Below, in pieces: positions 35,670 through 46,200 of a DNA stretch of 64,000 nucleotides. Both the position numbers and the translations under genes were made by a program. Below the pieces are notes generated by a model that was not told the DNA's origin, did not search any database, and worked only from the letters and a program-made list of their open reading frames with translations. Origin of the DNA: Dehalobacterium formicoaceticum (lineage in GTDB: Bacteria; Bacillota; Dehalobacteriia; Dehalobacteriales; Dehalobacteriaceae); the NCBI RefSeq assembly GCF_002224645.1, contig NZ_CP022121.1, positions 1,990,501 to 2,054,500 on the forward strand. The letters run 5' to 3'. Every line of letters begins with the position of its first letter. The stretch's first letter is position 1.

Positions 35670-36725
35670 ATGGAACGATTTATCAAGGCAGGTACCCTGG
35701 CCCTGGTGGCCATTTCCCTTTACCTGCTTTATTATCATATCTTTCCCGCTGCAGGAGCGATTATAGGATACGTGCTACCGGCATTAGCTCCTTTTATTTT
35801 TGCTTTGGTGGTGGCGGTGCTCATTGATCCTCTGGTCAGCTGGATGACGAAACGATTAAAAGTTCCCCGGGGCCTTGCAGTGCTGGCCATGCTATTGGCT
35901 TTTTTTGCCCTTGTTTCCGGTATCCTGATGCTCCTGATCTCAAAATTGATCACAGAGCTTCATCGCTTCTCGCAAAATTTACCGGAACTGAATCAACTCT
36001 TTACCAATCTGTTCAATGATTTTCTGTATTATTACAATAATATGGATCTGTCGCCGGAAGTGATGAGCCAAATTCAGCAAGGTCTTTCCAATGCCACCCA
36101 GACCTTAACATCTTTCGTCTATTCCGCTATCAATGGGATTGTCGGTTTCGCGGCAGCTTTGCCCAGTTTTCTGATCATGTTGGTGATTACCATCATTGCC
36201 ACCTTTTTCATTTCCCGGGATAAGCTAATGGTAGAAAAATTCTTTTTGAGCATCCTGCCCAAAAAATGGCAGGGATCTGTGGAAAGTGTTTATCTGGATA
36301 TGACCTCTTCCTTAGTGCGTTATTTGGGCGCCATTGTTGTCCTGGTAAGCATCACCGCTCTTATTTCCATTATCGGCTTATCCATTTTAGGGGTGGATTA
36401 TGCTTTTTCCATGGGGGTCTTAATTGGATTTGTGGACATTCTCCCCGTACTTGGTCCGGGATTGGTCTTTGTCACCTGGATTATTCTTTCCTTAATCATG
36501 GGGAATTTTAAATTTGCCTTCAGTCTGTTAATACTTTATATCATTATTACCGTGAATAGACAGATTATGGAACCTAAGCTGGTGGCTACCACCATTAATG
36601 TTCATCCCTTGTCCACCCTGGCCGCTATTTTCATCGGTTTGAAGCTTTTAGGTCCCTGGGGTGTGATCTTGGGACCAATCACCCTGGTAGCAGGAAAATC
36701 TATTAGCAAATTAAGGAAAAAATAA
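35670..36725 (+). CDS. AI-2E transporter/YtvI-like membrane protein
   Basis: Polytopic membrane protein of 351 residues in the AI-2E transporter (PerM) family, which includes the sporulation protein YtvI. Landmarks are VLPALAPFIFALVVAVLIDP near 32, PSFLIMLVITIIATFFISRD near 165, VDILPVLGPGLVFVTW near 255 and the C-terminal VHPLSTLAAIFIGLKLLGPWG. ATG 35670 fits the GAGGTG site; the in-frame GTG at 35658 overlaps that site. Members of this family have been linked to signal export or Na+ transport; the substrate here cannot be told. It is an insertion between cdsA and dxr. Confidence 0.82.
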   Translation: MERFIKAGTLALVAISLYLLYYHIFPAAGAIIGYVLPALAPFIFALVVAVLIDPLVSWMTKRLKVPRGLAVLAMLLAFFALVSGILMLLISKLITELHRFSQNLPELNQLFTNLFNDFLYYYNNMDLSPEVMSQIQQGLSNATQTLTSFVYSAINGIVGFAAALPSFLIMLVITIIATFFISRDKLMVEKFFLSILPKKWQGSVESVYLDMTSSLVRYLGAIVVLVSITALISIIGLSILGVDYAFSMGVLIGFVDILPVLGPGLVFVTWIILSLIMGNFKFAFSLLILYIIITVNRQIMEPKLVATTINVHPLSTLAAIFIGLKLLGPWGVILGPITLVAGKSISKLRKK

Positions 36726-36746
36726 AACGGAGGGAATGTATATTTC

Positions 36747-37886
36747 ATGAAATATATCGCTTTATTGGGCTCCACCGGGTCCATTGGCCGTCAGGCTTTG
36801 GAAGTGACGGATTGGTTTCCGGAGGAATTTTCCTTAATCGCTTTAGCGGCCCATTCCAATGTAGATTTATTAGCCCAGCAAGTAAAAAAATATCAGCCTC
36901 AGGTGGCGGTGATATACGACGAAGACCGCTACTTAGACCTGAAGGAACAACTGCCCTTTTTTAAGGGAGAAATCCTGACGGGCATGGAAGGCTTAATAGC
37001 CGCCGCCACCTTGGCGCAAGCAGATCTGGTCCTTACGGCTGTCTCTGGGGTGATCGGTCTTCAGCCTACTTTGCAGGCGATTGCCGCGGGGAAGGATATC
37101 GCCCTGGCCAACAAAGAAACCTTGGTGGCGGGAGGTTCCCTGGTGATGCCTCTGGCCAAAGAAAATGGGGTAAAGATTCTCCCTGTAGACAGCGAGCACT
37201 CTGCTGTTTTTCAATGTCTGGAGGCAGGGGAGAGAATTGAAAAAATTCTTCTCACCGCCTCCGGAGGGCCTTTTCGCACATATCCCCGGGAGGAAATGAA
37301 ATTCATCACCCCGGCCATGGCTTTAAAGCACCCCACCTGGCAGATGGGACCGAAGATCACAGTTGATTCCGCCACCATGATGAATAAGGGACTGGAGGTC
37401 ATTGAGGCCCGGTGGCTTTTTGACATCCCTTTTGAAGATATAACCGTGGTGGTTCATCCCCAAAGTGTGATCCATTCTATGGTCCAATATCAGGACGGAT
37501 CAATTTTAGGTCATTTGGGCAAGACGGATATGAAGATTCCGATTCAATATGCCCTCACCTATCCCCGACGTTGGCGGAACGATTTAGAGCGCCTGGATTT
37601 TGGCAAGCTGAAAGAGATTACCTTTGCAGAGCCGGATCTTAATAAATTTCCCTGCCTTAAACTGGCCTATGAAGCAGGGCAGGCGGGAGGTACTTATCCA
37701 GCGGTGCTGAATGGGGCCAATGAGGTATTGGTACAAAAATTCCTGCACGGGGAGATCGGCTTTATGGATATTCCCCGGCGTATTGAGGGTATTCTAAAGA
37801 AACATGAGATGATCCAAAAGCCCACCTTGGATGATCTCTTGACATCTGATCGGTGGGCACGGGAAATGTTAGAGGAGGTTCAATAA
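36747..37886 (+). CDS. dxr: 1-deoxy-D-xylulose 5-phosphate reductoisomerase
   Basis: Second step of the MEP isoprenoid pathway, using NADPH and a divalent metal. NADPH site LLGSTGSIGRQALEV lies at the N-terminus. ALANKETLVAGGSLV near 120 and PVDSEHSAVFQCLEA near 147 hold the metal ligands, followed by the TASGGPFR loop and GPKITVDSATMMNKGLEVIEA near 202. At 379 residues it is complete. It directly abuts rseP (no gap) and shares the pathway with ispG two genes down. Confidence 0.96.
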   Translation: MKYIALLGSTGSIGRQALEVTDWFPEEFSLIALAAHSNVDLLAQQVKKYQPQVAVIYDEDRYLDLKEQLPFFKGEILTGMEGLIAAATLAQADLVLTAVSGVIGLQPTLQAIAAGKDIALANKETLVAGGSLVMPLAKENGVKILPVDSEHSAVFQCLEAGERIEKILLTASGGPFRTYPREEMKFITPAMALKHPTWQMGPKITVDSATMMNKGLEVIEARWLFDIPFEDITVVVHPQSVIHSMVQYQDGSILGHLGKTDMKIPIQYALTYPRRWRNDLERLDFGKLKEITFAEPDLNKFPCLKLAYEAGQAGGTYPAVLNGANEVLVQKFLHGEIGFMDIPRRIEGILKKHEMIQKPTLDDLLTSDRWAREMLEEVQ

Positions 37887-38933
37887 ATGTCAATCCTCTG
37901 GTCCATAATTATTATCGGAATTTTGATTTTGGTCCATGAATTCGGCCATTTTGTTACGGCCAAGAAAAATGATGTGCAGGTAGATGAATTTAGCTTAGGC
38001 ATGGGACCGAAGCTTTTTGATATTGAAAAAGGGGACACGGTCTATACCTTACGCATCTTGCCCATCGGGGGCTATGTACGCATGGCGGGAATGGATGAGG
38101 GGGAAAAGGATGGGGAGGGGGAGAAAGAATCTTTCGTCAGCGGAGACGATCCCCGGGGTTTTAATAAAAAAACCGTACTCCAGCGCATGTCCATTATTTT
38201 TGCCGGACCCCTGATGAATTTTGTGGCGGCGATTGTGTTTTTTATCATTGCTTATATGGGGGTAGGCACTCCTTCCAATGAAAATGTGGTGGGTCAGGTC
38301 CTGCCCGACCAGCCCGCCGCACTTGCGGGATTGGAGACGGGAGACCGGGTGACGGCCATTAACGGCCAGGCGATTGGCACCTGGGAAGAAATGGTAAAGA
38401 TCATACATCAGAGCCCGGATCAGGAATTGACCATGACCGTAAACCGAGGTGAGGAAATCAAAATCTTCCGGGTTGTGCCGGAGCGGGACCCGGAGAGTGA
38501 GATCGGTCTCATCGGTGTGACCACCTCCATGGAGAAAAAAGGCTTTTTGGAGGCGGCTTCCCTGGGTGTTACCCAAACCTATGAATTTACCAAACTCCTG
38601 ATTATGTCCATCGTGCAAATGATTACCGGGGTTATCAAACCGGATTTAGCCGGCCCCGTAGGCATCGTTTCCATGGTGGGAGAGGTATCCCGGCTTGGCA
38701 TCGGCAGTATCTTAACTTTTGCCGGTATTTTAAGCATCAACCTGGGACTGATTAATCTGTTTCCCATCCCTGCTTTGGACGGCAGCCGGTTGGTCTTTCT
38801 GGCCCTGGAAGGCTTGCGGGGGCGTCCCCTGGCCCCGGAAAAGGAAAATTTCATTCATTTGATTGGATTTGTCCTATTGATGGGTTTGATGCTCATGGTC
38901 ACCTACCAGGATATTCTGCGTTTATTCCAGTAA
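37887..38933 (+). CDS. rseP: Site-2 intramembrane metalloprotease RseP
   Basis: Zinc protease that cuts regulatory proteins within the membrane. HEFGH at residues 17-21 is the zinc site. The PDZ domain runs about 125-200 (VVGQVLPDQPAALAGLETGDRV). The second motif NLFPIPALDGSRLV near 290 supplies the third ligand. Four membrane segments are visible. At 348 residues it is the short Firmicutes form. The start immediately follows the dxr stop. Confidence 0.95.
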   Translation: MSILWSIIIIGILILVHEFGHFVTAKKNDVQVDEFSLGMGPKLFDIEKGDTVYTLRILPIGGYVRMAGMDEGEKDGEGEKESFVSGDDPRGFNKKTVLQRMSIIFAGPLMNFVAAIVFFIIAYMGVGTPSNENVVGQVLPDQPAALAGLETGDRVTAINGQAIGTWEEMVKIIHQSPDQELTMTVNRGEEIKIFRVVPERDPESEIGLIGVTTSMEKKGFLEAASLGVTQTYEFTKLLIMSIVQMITGVIKPDLAGPVGIVSMVGEVSRLGIGSILTFAGILSINLGLINLFPIPALDGSRLVFLALEGLRGRPLAPEKENFIHLIGFVLLMGLMLMVTYQDILRLFQ

Positions 38934-39019
38934 AACGGCGCTAAAATGATCAGAATCAGCTCTTTCGAACCAAGCAGGCAGCTGCTCCAGGGAAAAGGAA
39001 AAATGGAGAGGAAGCATTG

Positions 39020-40093
39020 ATGAAAAGAAGAAAAACCCGGCAAATTCAAGTAGGTGCAGTAGCCATTGGGGGGGATGCCCCCATCTCCATCCAGTCCATG
39101 ACCAATACAGATACCCGGGATGTGGCCGCTACTGTAGCTCAGATTAAAAGGCTGGAGGAGGCGGGCTGTGACATTGTGCGCTGTGCCGTCCCGGATCGGG
39201 AAGGGGTGGAAGCCCTGCCCCGGATCCTGGAGGGAATTAAGATCCCTCTGATTGCTGATATCCATTTTGATTACCGCCTGGCCCTGGGAGCGATTGCCGC
39301 CGGGGTACAGGGCTTACGGCTGAATCCCGGGAATATCGGAGGGCAAGAACGGGTGCAAAAGGTCGTTCAAGCGGCAGCGGCAAGAGATATTCCCATTCGT
39401 ATCGGTGTCAACGGAGGTTCCTTGGAGAAGGAGCTTTTGGAGAAGTATGGTCATCCCACTCCGGAGGCTTTAGTAGAAAGTGCCATGGGACATGTTGGCA
39501 TCCTGGAGAATTTGCATTATAATATGATTAAAATTTCTTTAAAATCCTCCTCCATTCCTTTGATGCTGGCAGCCTACCGGCTGCTGGCGGAAAAGACGGA
39601 CTATCCCCTGCATTTGGGGGTTACGGAGGCGGGTACCCTGAAAAAAGGCAGTATTAAATCAGCTGTGGGCATCGGAGCCTTGTTGGCGGAAGGTATCGGC
39701 GATACGATCCGGGTTTCTTTAACCGGGGATCCGGTAGAGGAAATCTTTGTAGCCCGGGAAATTCTACGCACCCTGGATCTCAGAAAAGAAGGGATTGAAT
39801 TTATCTCCTGCCCTACCTGCGGCCGCACTCAGATTGACCTGATTGCCATTGCGGAGCAGGTGGAAGAAAGCTTAAAGGGCATGCATGTCCCCTTTCCCAT
39901 CACCGTGGCCGTGATGGGCTGTGTCGTAAACGGCCCCGGAGAAGCCAGGGAAGCCGATTTTGGCATTGCCGGAGGGAAGGGCGCAGGTCTCCTTTTTAAA
40001 AAGGGCGAGGTGATCAAAAAACTTCCCGAGGATCAGCTGGTGCAGGCCCTGATCGCGGAAATACGTCACTTTTGCCAGGAGGGACATAGATAA
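39020..40093 (+). CDS. ispG: 4-hydroxy-3-methylbut-2-enyl diphosphate synthase (IspG/GcpE)
   Basis: [4Fe-4S] enzyme of the MEP pathway, reduced by ferredoxin or flavodoxin. IQSMTNTDTRDVAATVAQI near 25, IPLIADIHFDYRLAL near 73 and GLRLNPGNIGG near 95 are TIM-barrel motifs. The C-terminal cluster-binding cysteines are in ISCPTCGRTQ and MGCVVNGPGEAREADFGIAG. ATG 39020 with GGAGAGGAAG is used; TTG 39017 is also in frame. At 357 residues it is the bacterial length. Confidence 0.95.
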   Translation: MKRRKTRQIQVGAVAIGGDAPISIQSMTNTDTRDVAATVAQIKRLEEAGCDIVRCAVPDREGVEALPRILEGIKIPLIADIHFDYRLALGAIAAGVQGLRLNPGNIGGQERVQKVVQAAAARDIPIRIGVNGGSLEKELLEKYGHPTPEALVESAMGHVGILENLHYNMIKISLKSSSIPLMLAAYRLLAEKTDYPLHLGVTEAGTLKKGSIKSAVGIGALLAEGIGDTIRVSLTGDPVEEIFVAREILRTLDLRKEGIEFISCPTCGRTQIDLIAIAEQVEESLKGMHVPFPITVAVMGCVVNGPGEAREADFGIAGGKGAGLLFKKGEVIKKLPEDQLVQALIAEIRHFCQEGHR

Positions 40094-40330
40094 TGGAGGG
40101 GCTAGGATTGCAAGAATATGGTAAAGATAAGGGTGTGTCCCTGTCTTAGTCAATGTTTATTAAAAATTTTTGGCTATTATATATTATATATTTATATATT
40201 AAATGATTATTCCATAGGTATCTATTGCTTTTTGAGAAGGCTAGTTTACTTCCCTTTGGTAGCAGACCAGGTTTTCAAAAATTCATCAAGATAGCAGTCA
40301 GATTAAGCGAATGGAACAGGAGGAAAAAAG

Positions 40331-42040
40331 ATGAAAGCTTCACAAATGTTTGCCCCTACCTTACGGGAGGTTCCCGCTGAGGCGGAAATTGTCAGCCATC
40401 AACTGTTAATGCGTTCCGGCATGCTGCGCAAAACAGCGTCCGGTGTTTATACATACATGCCCTTGGCCTGGCGCACCATGAAAAAAATTATGGATATCAT
40501 TCGGGAGGAAATGGACGCTGCCGGGTGTCAGGAATTAATGCTGCCCATTGTTCACCCGGCGGAGCTATGGCAGCAGTCCGGGCGCTGGCAGGTTTACGGA
40601 GATGAATTATGGCGCTTAAAAGACCGCCATGGCAGAGATTTTTGTCTGGGACCCACCCATGAAGAGGTGATTACCGATCTGGTGTCCGGGGATGTGAAAT
40701 CCTATAAGCAGCTTCCTTTAAGGCTTTACCAGATTCAGAATAAATATCGGGATGAACGCCGTCCCCGTTTTGGTTTAATGCGGGGCCGGGAATTTATCAT
40801 GAAGGATATGTATTCCTTTGACCGGGATGAAGAGGGACTGGAGGAAAGTTACCGCCTGATGCACCAGGCTTATACCAATGTCTTCACCCGCTGCGGACTG
40901 GATTTTCGTCCTGTGGCGGCGGACAGCGGTGCCATCGGCGGAGATACGAGCCAGGAATTTATGGTGCTGGCGGAATCCGGGGAAGCGGGGATTATTTACT
41001 GCACATCATGCACCTATGCCGCCAGTACGGAAATCGCTGCCGCCTATTTGGACAAAACCCCCAGTCAGGAAATCCCTGAAGCCCTGGAAGAGGTTTATAC
41101 CCCCGATTGCAAGACCATGGAAGCTTTGACCGCATTTTTAGGCGTACCCCTGGAAAAAACCTTGAAAACCCTGTGCTATATGGCAGATGAAAAATTTGTC
41201 ATGGTCCTGCTCCGGGGAGATCGGATGGTTAATGAAATTAAAGTAAAAAATCGCATCGGCTGCCTGGAGTTAAATATGGCCGGTAATGAAGAAATTCGTA
41301 AGCATATCGGTTCTCCCGCCGGTTACTTAGGACCGGTAGGTGTGCATAATATCCGCATCATTGTGGATCAGGAAGTTCCCTATCTGGCCAATCTGGTGGG
41401 CGGTGCCAACAAAGATCAGTACCATCTCAAGAATGTGAACCCGGGACGGGATTTCCCCATTGATGATGTGGCGGATGTGCGCCTGGTGGAAGCAGGGGAG
41501 CTGTGCCCCCAGTGCCGGCAAGAACTGGCTTTTGCCCGAGGCATTGAAGCGGGTCAGATCTTCAAGCTGGGCACCAAGTACAGTGAATCCATGGGCGCCA
41601 AATACTTGGATGATAACGGAAAAGAACAATTGATGGTCATGGGTTGTTATGGTATCGGCGTGGGCCGGACCATGGCAGCGGCCATTGAACAGAATCATGA
41701 TCAAGACGGCATCGTCTGGCCTTTGGCCATTGCCCCATATCATGTGGTGGTAGTGCCGGTGAGCGATAAGGATCCCGATCAAATGGCAGCGGCGGAAAAA
41801 CTTTATCAGGAACTGACCCGGGCCCGGGTGGAGGCGGTACTTGATGACCGCAAGGAACGTCCCGGGGTGAAATTTAAGGATGCGGACCTCATCGGCTATC
41901 CTTTCCGGGTCACCATTGGCCCCAAAGCTTTGGCTGAAGGAAAAGGGGAGGTTAAGCTGCGCTCGGTTGGGAAGGTGGAAATGGTCGCGCTGGATGAGAT
42001 TGTGCCCTTGATCTTGGAAAAGATGAAAAAACATATGTAA
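40331..42040 (+). CDS. proS: Prolyl-tRNA synthetase, bacterial type with editing domain
   Basis: Class II aminoacyl-tRNA synthetase. Motif 1 and 2 segments are [18 protein letters not shown] and [25 protein letters not shown]. The INS editing domain spans about 225-405. Motif 3 lies at [20 protein letters not shown] near 440, and the anticodon-binding domain ends the 569-residue protein. AGGAGGAAAAAAG precedes ATG. The 237-base gap upstream is very AT-rich (ATATATTATATATTTATATA near 40178); I saw no T-box hallmark in it. Confidence 0.95.
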   Translation: MKASQMFAPTLREVPAEAEIVSHQLLMRSGMLRKTASGVYTYMPLAWRTMKKIMDIIREEMDAAGCQELMLPIVHPAELWQQSGRWQVYGDELWRLKDRHGRDFCLGPTHEEVITDLVSGDVKSYKQLPLRLYQIQNKYRDERRPRFGLMRGREFIMKDMYSFDRDEEGLEESYRLMHQAYTNVFTRCGLDFRPVAADSGAIGGDTSQEFMVLAESGEAGIIYCTSCTYAASTEIAAAYLDKTPSQEIPEALEEVYTPDCKTMEALTAFLGVPLEKTLKTLCYMADEKFVMVLLRGDRMVNEIKVKNRIGCLELNMAGNEEIRKHIGSPAGYLGPVGVHNIRIIVDQEVPYLANLVGGANKDQYHLKNVNPGRDFPIDDVADVRLVEAGELCPQCRQELAFARGIEAGQIFKLGTKYSESMGAKYLDDNGKEQLMVMGCYGIGVGRTMAAAIEQNHDQDGIVWPLAIAPYHVVVVPVSDKDPDQMAAAEKLYQELTRARVEAVLDDRKERPGVKFKDADLIGYPFRVTIGPKALAEGKGEVKLRSVGKVEMVALDEIVPLILEKMKKHM

Positions 42041-42051
42041 AATGATTAACA

Positions 42052-42092
42052 GAGTTCTTGGCATCAGGTGGAGTCTTTACTCCATCTGATGC
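42052..42092. repeat. Palindromic repeat, first copy
   Basis: GAGTTCTTGGCATCAGGTGG begins a hairpin whose 13-bp inner stem (42061-42073 with 42080-42092) is nearly perfect. The same element is at 57958-58008 with a 21-bp stem. It starts 11 bases after the proS stop and lacks a T run, so it is more REP-like than a terminator. Confidence 0.6.
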
Positions 42093-42118
42093 TTAGAAAT
42101 CGTTATCCAGGAACTTAG

Positions 42119-42324
42119 TGCCACTTATCCCACCGCTTTCACCTGACTAACTTGGCGTAAGTCTCCCGCATTAATTAAGGATATTCCTTGAAGAGATGTC
42201 TCCCCTGACTGCTAAAGCGGGAGTCAAACGCCAACTAAGTCATGCATTAGCAGTTCTAAAACTTGCTAAGAAAACCACTTAGCAAGTTAAGAACTTGCGT
42301 CAAGAAGCGGGGATATTAGTGGCA
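42119..42324. other. Nested inverted-repeat element of unknown nature
   Basis: The ends TGCCACT (42119) and AGTGGCA (42318) are complementary. Inside, 42150-42169 and 42217-42236 match as inverted arms at 16 of 20 positions. A perfect 11-bp hairpin with a 7-base loop sits at 42260-42288. No reading frame is evident. It occupies most of the 439-base proS-glycosyltransferase gap. It could be a MITE, a structured RNA or a transposon end. Confidence 0.45.
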
Positions 42325-42479
42325 GTTAGTTATCGGATAAATGTAGTTATGTCTGATTAATGCTGTCATGTTGAGCATAGGTAAGGATGACATGTTAGGT
42401 TGTTCGATAAGTTTTAGCGTTGATAATGTACCGGTCCTTAGGATGAAAAAGATGCACTTTAATGGAGGTCATGAATTTA

Positions 42480-43187
42480 ATGTCAAGCGTCACAGCTATT
42501 ATTCCGGCTTTCAATGAAGAAAACACCATCGGCGGAATCGTTAAGGTTTTAAGTCAAATCACGGAAGTTAAAGAAATCATTGTCGTGAGTGACGGTTCGG
42601 CGGACAATACGGCGGAGAGAGCCCGGGCAGCAGGGGCTAAGGTAATTGAACTGCAGGAAAATGTGGGCAAAGGGGGCGCGATGAGCGCCGGCGTAGCTCA
42701 GGCTCAGTATGAGGTGATTCTTTTTCTGGATGCGGACCTGATTGGCCTTACTCCTACCCATGTCCGGGATATGCTTGATCCCGTGCTGAAGGGAGCAGCG
42801 GCTATGTCCATCGGGATTTTTGAAAAAGGCCGTTTAGCCACAGATCTGGCTCAGGTGGTTGCCCCCTATCTTTCCGGACAGCGAGTCCTGAGGAAGGACT
42901 TGCTGCGGGCAATGCGGGATGTTGAGGACAGTGGTTTCGGCGTGGAAGTAACCTTAACCAAATATGCCCATGACCATCATCTCAAGGTTCAGGAAGTAGA
43001 GCTGGCTGGGATGACCCATATTATGAAGGAAGAAAAATTGGGTTTCAAAAAAGGCTTGCAGGCGCGCATGAAAATGTATTGGCAAATCGCCAAGGCTGTT
43101 GGCATTGGGCTGAAGCATAAAAATGGTTATCACGATCAGCCTGATGAGCCAGATGAAGCCGTGGGAGCAGAGAAAAATAATCAGTGA
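42480..43187 (+). CDS. Family 2 glycosyltransferase
   Basis: GT-A fold glycosyltransferase of 235 residues, of the dolichyl-phosphate mannose synthase-like kind. TAIIPAFNEENTIGGIVKVL at the start, IIVVSDGSADNTAERARAAG near 35, GKGGAMSAG near 63 and the metal-binding LFLDADLIGL near 83 are clear. No membrane helix, so it probably works on a nucleotide sugar and a lipid or soluble acceptor at the cytoplasmic face. ATG 42480 fits GGAGGT at ten bases. Its position between proS and polC is not part of the canonical order. Confidence 0.85.
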   Translation: MSSVTAIIPAFNEENTIGGIVKVLSQITEVKEIIVVSDGSADNTAERARAAGAKVIELQENVGKGGAMSAGVAQAQYEVILFLDADLIGLTPTHVRDMLDPVLKGAAAMSIGIFEKGRLATDLAQVVAPYLSGQRVLRKDLLRAMRDVEDSGFGVEVTLTKYAHDHHLKVQEVELAGMTHIMKEEKLGFKKGLQARMKMYWQIAKAVGIGLKHKNGYHDQPDEPDEAVGAEKNNQ

Positions 43188-43225
43188 GTTTGTGATACAG
43201 TGAACCTTCTAAATGAGGTGTACAG

Positions 43226-46200
43226 ATGACAGATTTAAATGACTTAATCGCCCAATGTGGTCTCCCCCGGGAGACCAAAGCTGTTTTTAGACAGATGCAG
43301 GTAAAAAAAGCACGGATCAGTAGGAAAAAGAGATCTCTCACCCTGGTGGTGGAACTGCCCTGCCCGATTTCTGAGGAGGATGTGGGGTTTTTTTGTGCGC
43401 TGATTCAGGAAAATCTCCCTGCTTTTCAGGAGGTTGTTCTGGAAGTGATGACAGGGAGGGAAAACTACACCCTGGCTCAGGTGATTGAAAAGGAAAGAGG
43501 AGTGCTCCTGGAGACCTTGGAGGAGAAGGTTGCCGGTGTGAAAAATTGGCTGCATATGGCGAAATGGCAATGCGCTGATCTCCCTGCTCCCGATGGTTCC
43601 GGTCTTGAGGGGTTGATCTTAACCTTTCCCCATCCTTTTGCCGTGGAAATCTTAGAAGAAAAAAAACTGCCCCAGATTCTCGGCAGTCTGATGCATTTTC
43701 GCTACGGTCTGGATGTCCCAGTAGAACTGAAATTGGATGATGAGGCGGAAGAAAATTATGAGGAGCATGGCAGGGAAGGGGATAAGGATCAAGAGGCGAT
43801 TCCTTACGAGGAAATAGACCGGGCGGCCCTTCTGCAATATTGCGCCGTCTCTGATTCTTCATCCCCCGCTGCTTCCCGGGGCGAGGGGAAAAAGGCGATC
43901 CCTACCCAGGGTGATGTGATCCTGGGCAAAGTGATTAAAGGGGAACCAATCCCTCTGGAAAAAATTAGGGAAGAAGAGCGGAGTGCGGTGGTCATGGGCC
44001 GGATTATTTCCCTGGCAACCAGGGAACTTCGCTCCGGCCGCACCTTAATCATCTTCGATCTTACCGACGATACCGACTCCATCAGCGTTAAGCTTTTTAC
44101 AGATGAAAAAACCCCGGATAAGGTTTTTACCGCCCTGAAAAAAGGGGCCTGGGTAAAGGTGCGGGGTCCGGTTCAGACGGATAAATATTCCCAGGAATTA
44201 ACCCTGATGGCTTATGATATCAGTACCGGGCAGGCGGTGGAGCGGGAGGATCACGCCCCGGAAAAAAGGGTGGAGCTTCATCTCCATACCAAAATGAGTT
44301 CCCTGGATGCGGTGGTGGATACCAGCCGGGTGGTGGCTCTTGCCGCCAAGTGGGGCCATCGGGCCATTGCCATCACTGACCACGGCGTGGTGCAGGCTTT
44401 TCCCGAGGCCTATCAGGCCGGCAAGGAACACAAGATTAAAATTATTTATGGGGTGGAAGGATACCTGATTGACGATGAAGAGACAGACATCCCCTGGCAA
44501 AAGCAAAAATCCCATCATATTATCATTTTAGTGAAGAACCAGGGGGGGTTGTTGAACTTATATCGTCTGATTTCTCTTTCCCATTTGGAAACTTATTATC
44601 GTAAGCCTCGGATTTTAAAAAGCGTCTTACAAAGGCACCGGGAGGGACTGATTTTAGGTTCTGCCTGTGAGGCGGGAGAATTGTATCGGGCGATACTAAA
44701 CAAAAAAACCGGGGCAGAAATTGAAGGAATTGCCCAATTTTACGATTACCTGGAGATTCAGCCTCTGGGGAACAATGAATTTCTCGTGCGCAATGACCAG
44801 GTACCTGACCGCAAGAGCTTAATGGAAATCAACAAAACCATTATTGCTTTAGGGGAAAAACACCAAAAGCCGGTAGCGGCCACCGGGGATGTCCATTTTA
44901 TCGAGGAGGGAGATGCCATCTATCGGAAGATCCTGATGGCAGGGAAAGGCTTTGAGGACGATATCCAGGCCCCCCTCTATTTCCGCACCACGGAAGAAAT
45001 GCTGGCCGAGTTCTCCTATTTGGGAGAGGAGACGGCGCAAAAAGTGGTGATCCGGGATCCCAATTGGATCGCTGAACAAATTGAGGATGTTCTGCCCATT
45101 CCCCAGGAGCTTTACCCGCCGGAAATCGAGGGGGCTGAGGAACAGGTAGAGGAGATGACCTGGGGCACCGCCCGGTCTCTCTATGGAGAGACGCTGCCGA
45201 ATCTCGTCCAGGCCAGAATTGATAAAGAGCTGAACTCCATTATCAAACACGGTTTTTCCGTGCTTTATTTGATCGCTCATAAACTGGTCAAGAAATCTAA
45301 TGATGATGGTTATCTGGTAGGTTCCCGTGGTTCTGTGGGTTCCTCCATGGTGGCCACCATGATGGGGATTACCGAGGTTAATCCTTTGCCCCCTCACTAT
45401 CGGTGTCCCGGATGTTGCTACAGCCGGTTTATCACCGATGGCTCCCTGGGTTCCGGACCGGACCTGCCTGATGAGGACTGTCCCCGGTGCGGAAAAGCTT
45501 TGGTCAAGGACGGCCACGACATTCCTTTTGAAACCTTCTTAGGTTTTGAAGGGGACAAGACCCCGGATATTGACCTGAATTTTTCTGGGGATTATCAGCC
45601 CCGGGCCCATAAATATGTAGAAGAACTTTTCGGCAAAGACCATGTCTTTCGCGCCGGCACCATTTCCACCATCGCAGAACGGACAGCTTTCGGCTTTGTG
45701 AAAAACTATTTGACGGACCGGAATCTTCAAGCCCGGGATGCGGAGGTTAATCGATTGGTTAGTGGCTGTTCCGGGGTAAAAAGAACCACGGGCCAGCACC
45801 CGGGAGGATTGATGGTGGTCCCGACCAAACTGGACATTCATAAATTTTCCCCCATTCAGCATCCGGCGGATGATATGAAATCCGATATTATCACCACCCA
45901 TTTTGACTATCATTCCATCAGTGACCGCTTGGTCAAGCTGGATATCCTGGGTCATGATGATCCTACGATGATCAAAATGCTGGAAGATTTGACGGGGATT
46001 GACGCCAAGAACATTAAATTGGACGATCAGGAAACCTTATCCCTTTTTTCCGGGGTGGAGATATTAAAGGTGACACCGAAGGAGATTCGCTCTAATGTGG
46101 GTACCTATGGAGTACCGGAGTTTGGCACTAAATTTGTCCGCCAAATGCTGGAGGATATTCGGCCCAGCTCCTTTTCGGACCTGGTGCGTATCAGCGGATT

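Noticed and set aside
40094-40330. T-box leader ahead of proS
   Set aside because: No conserved T-box sequence or terminator/antiterminator pair is visible; the region is just AT-rich.
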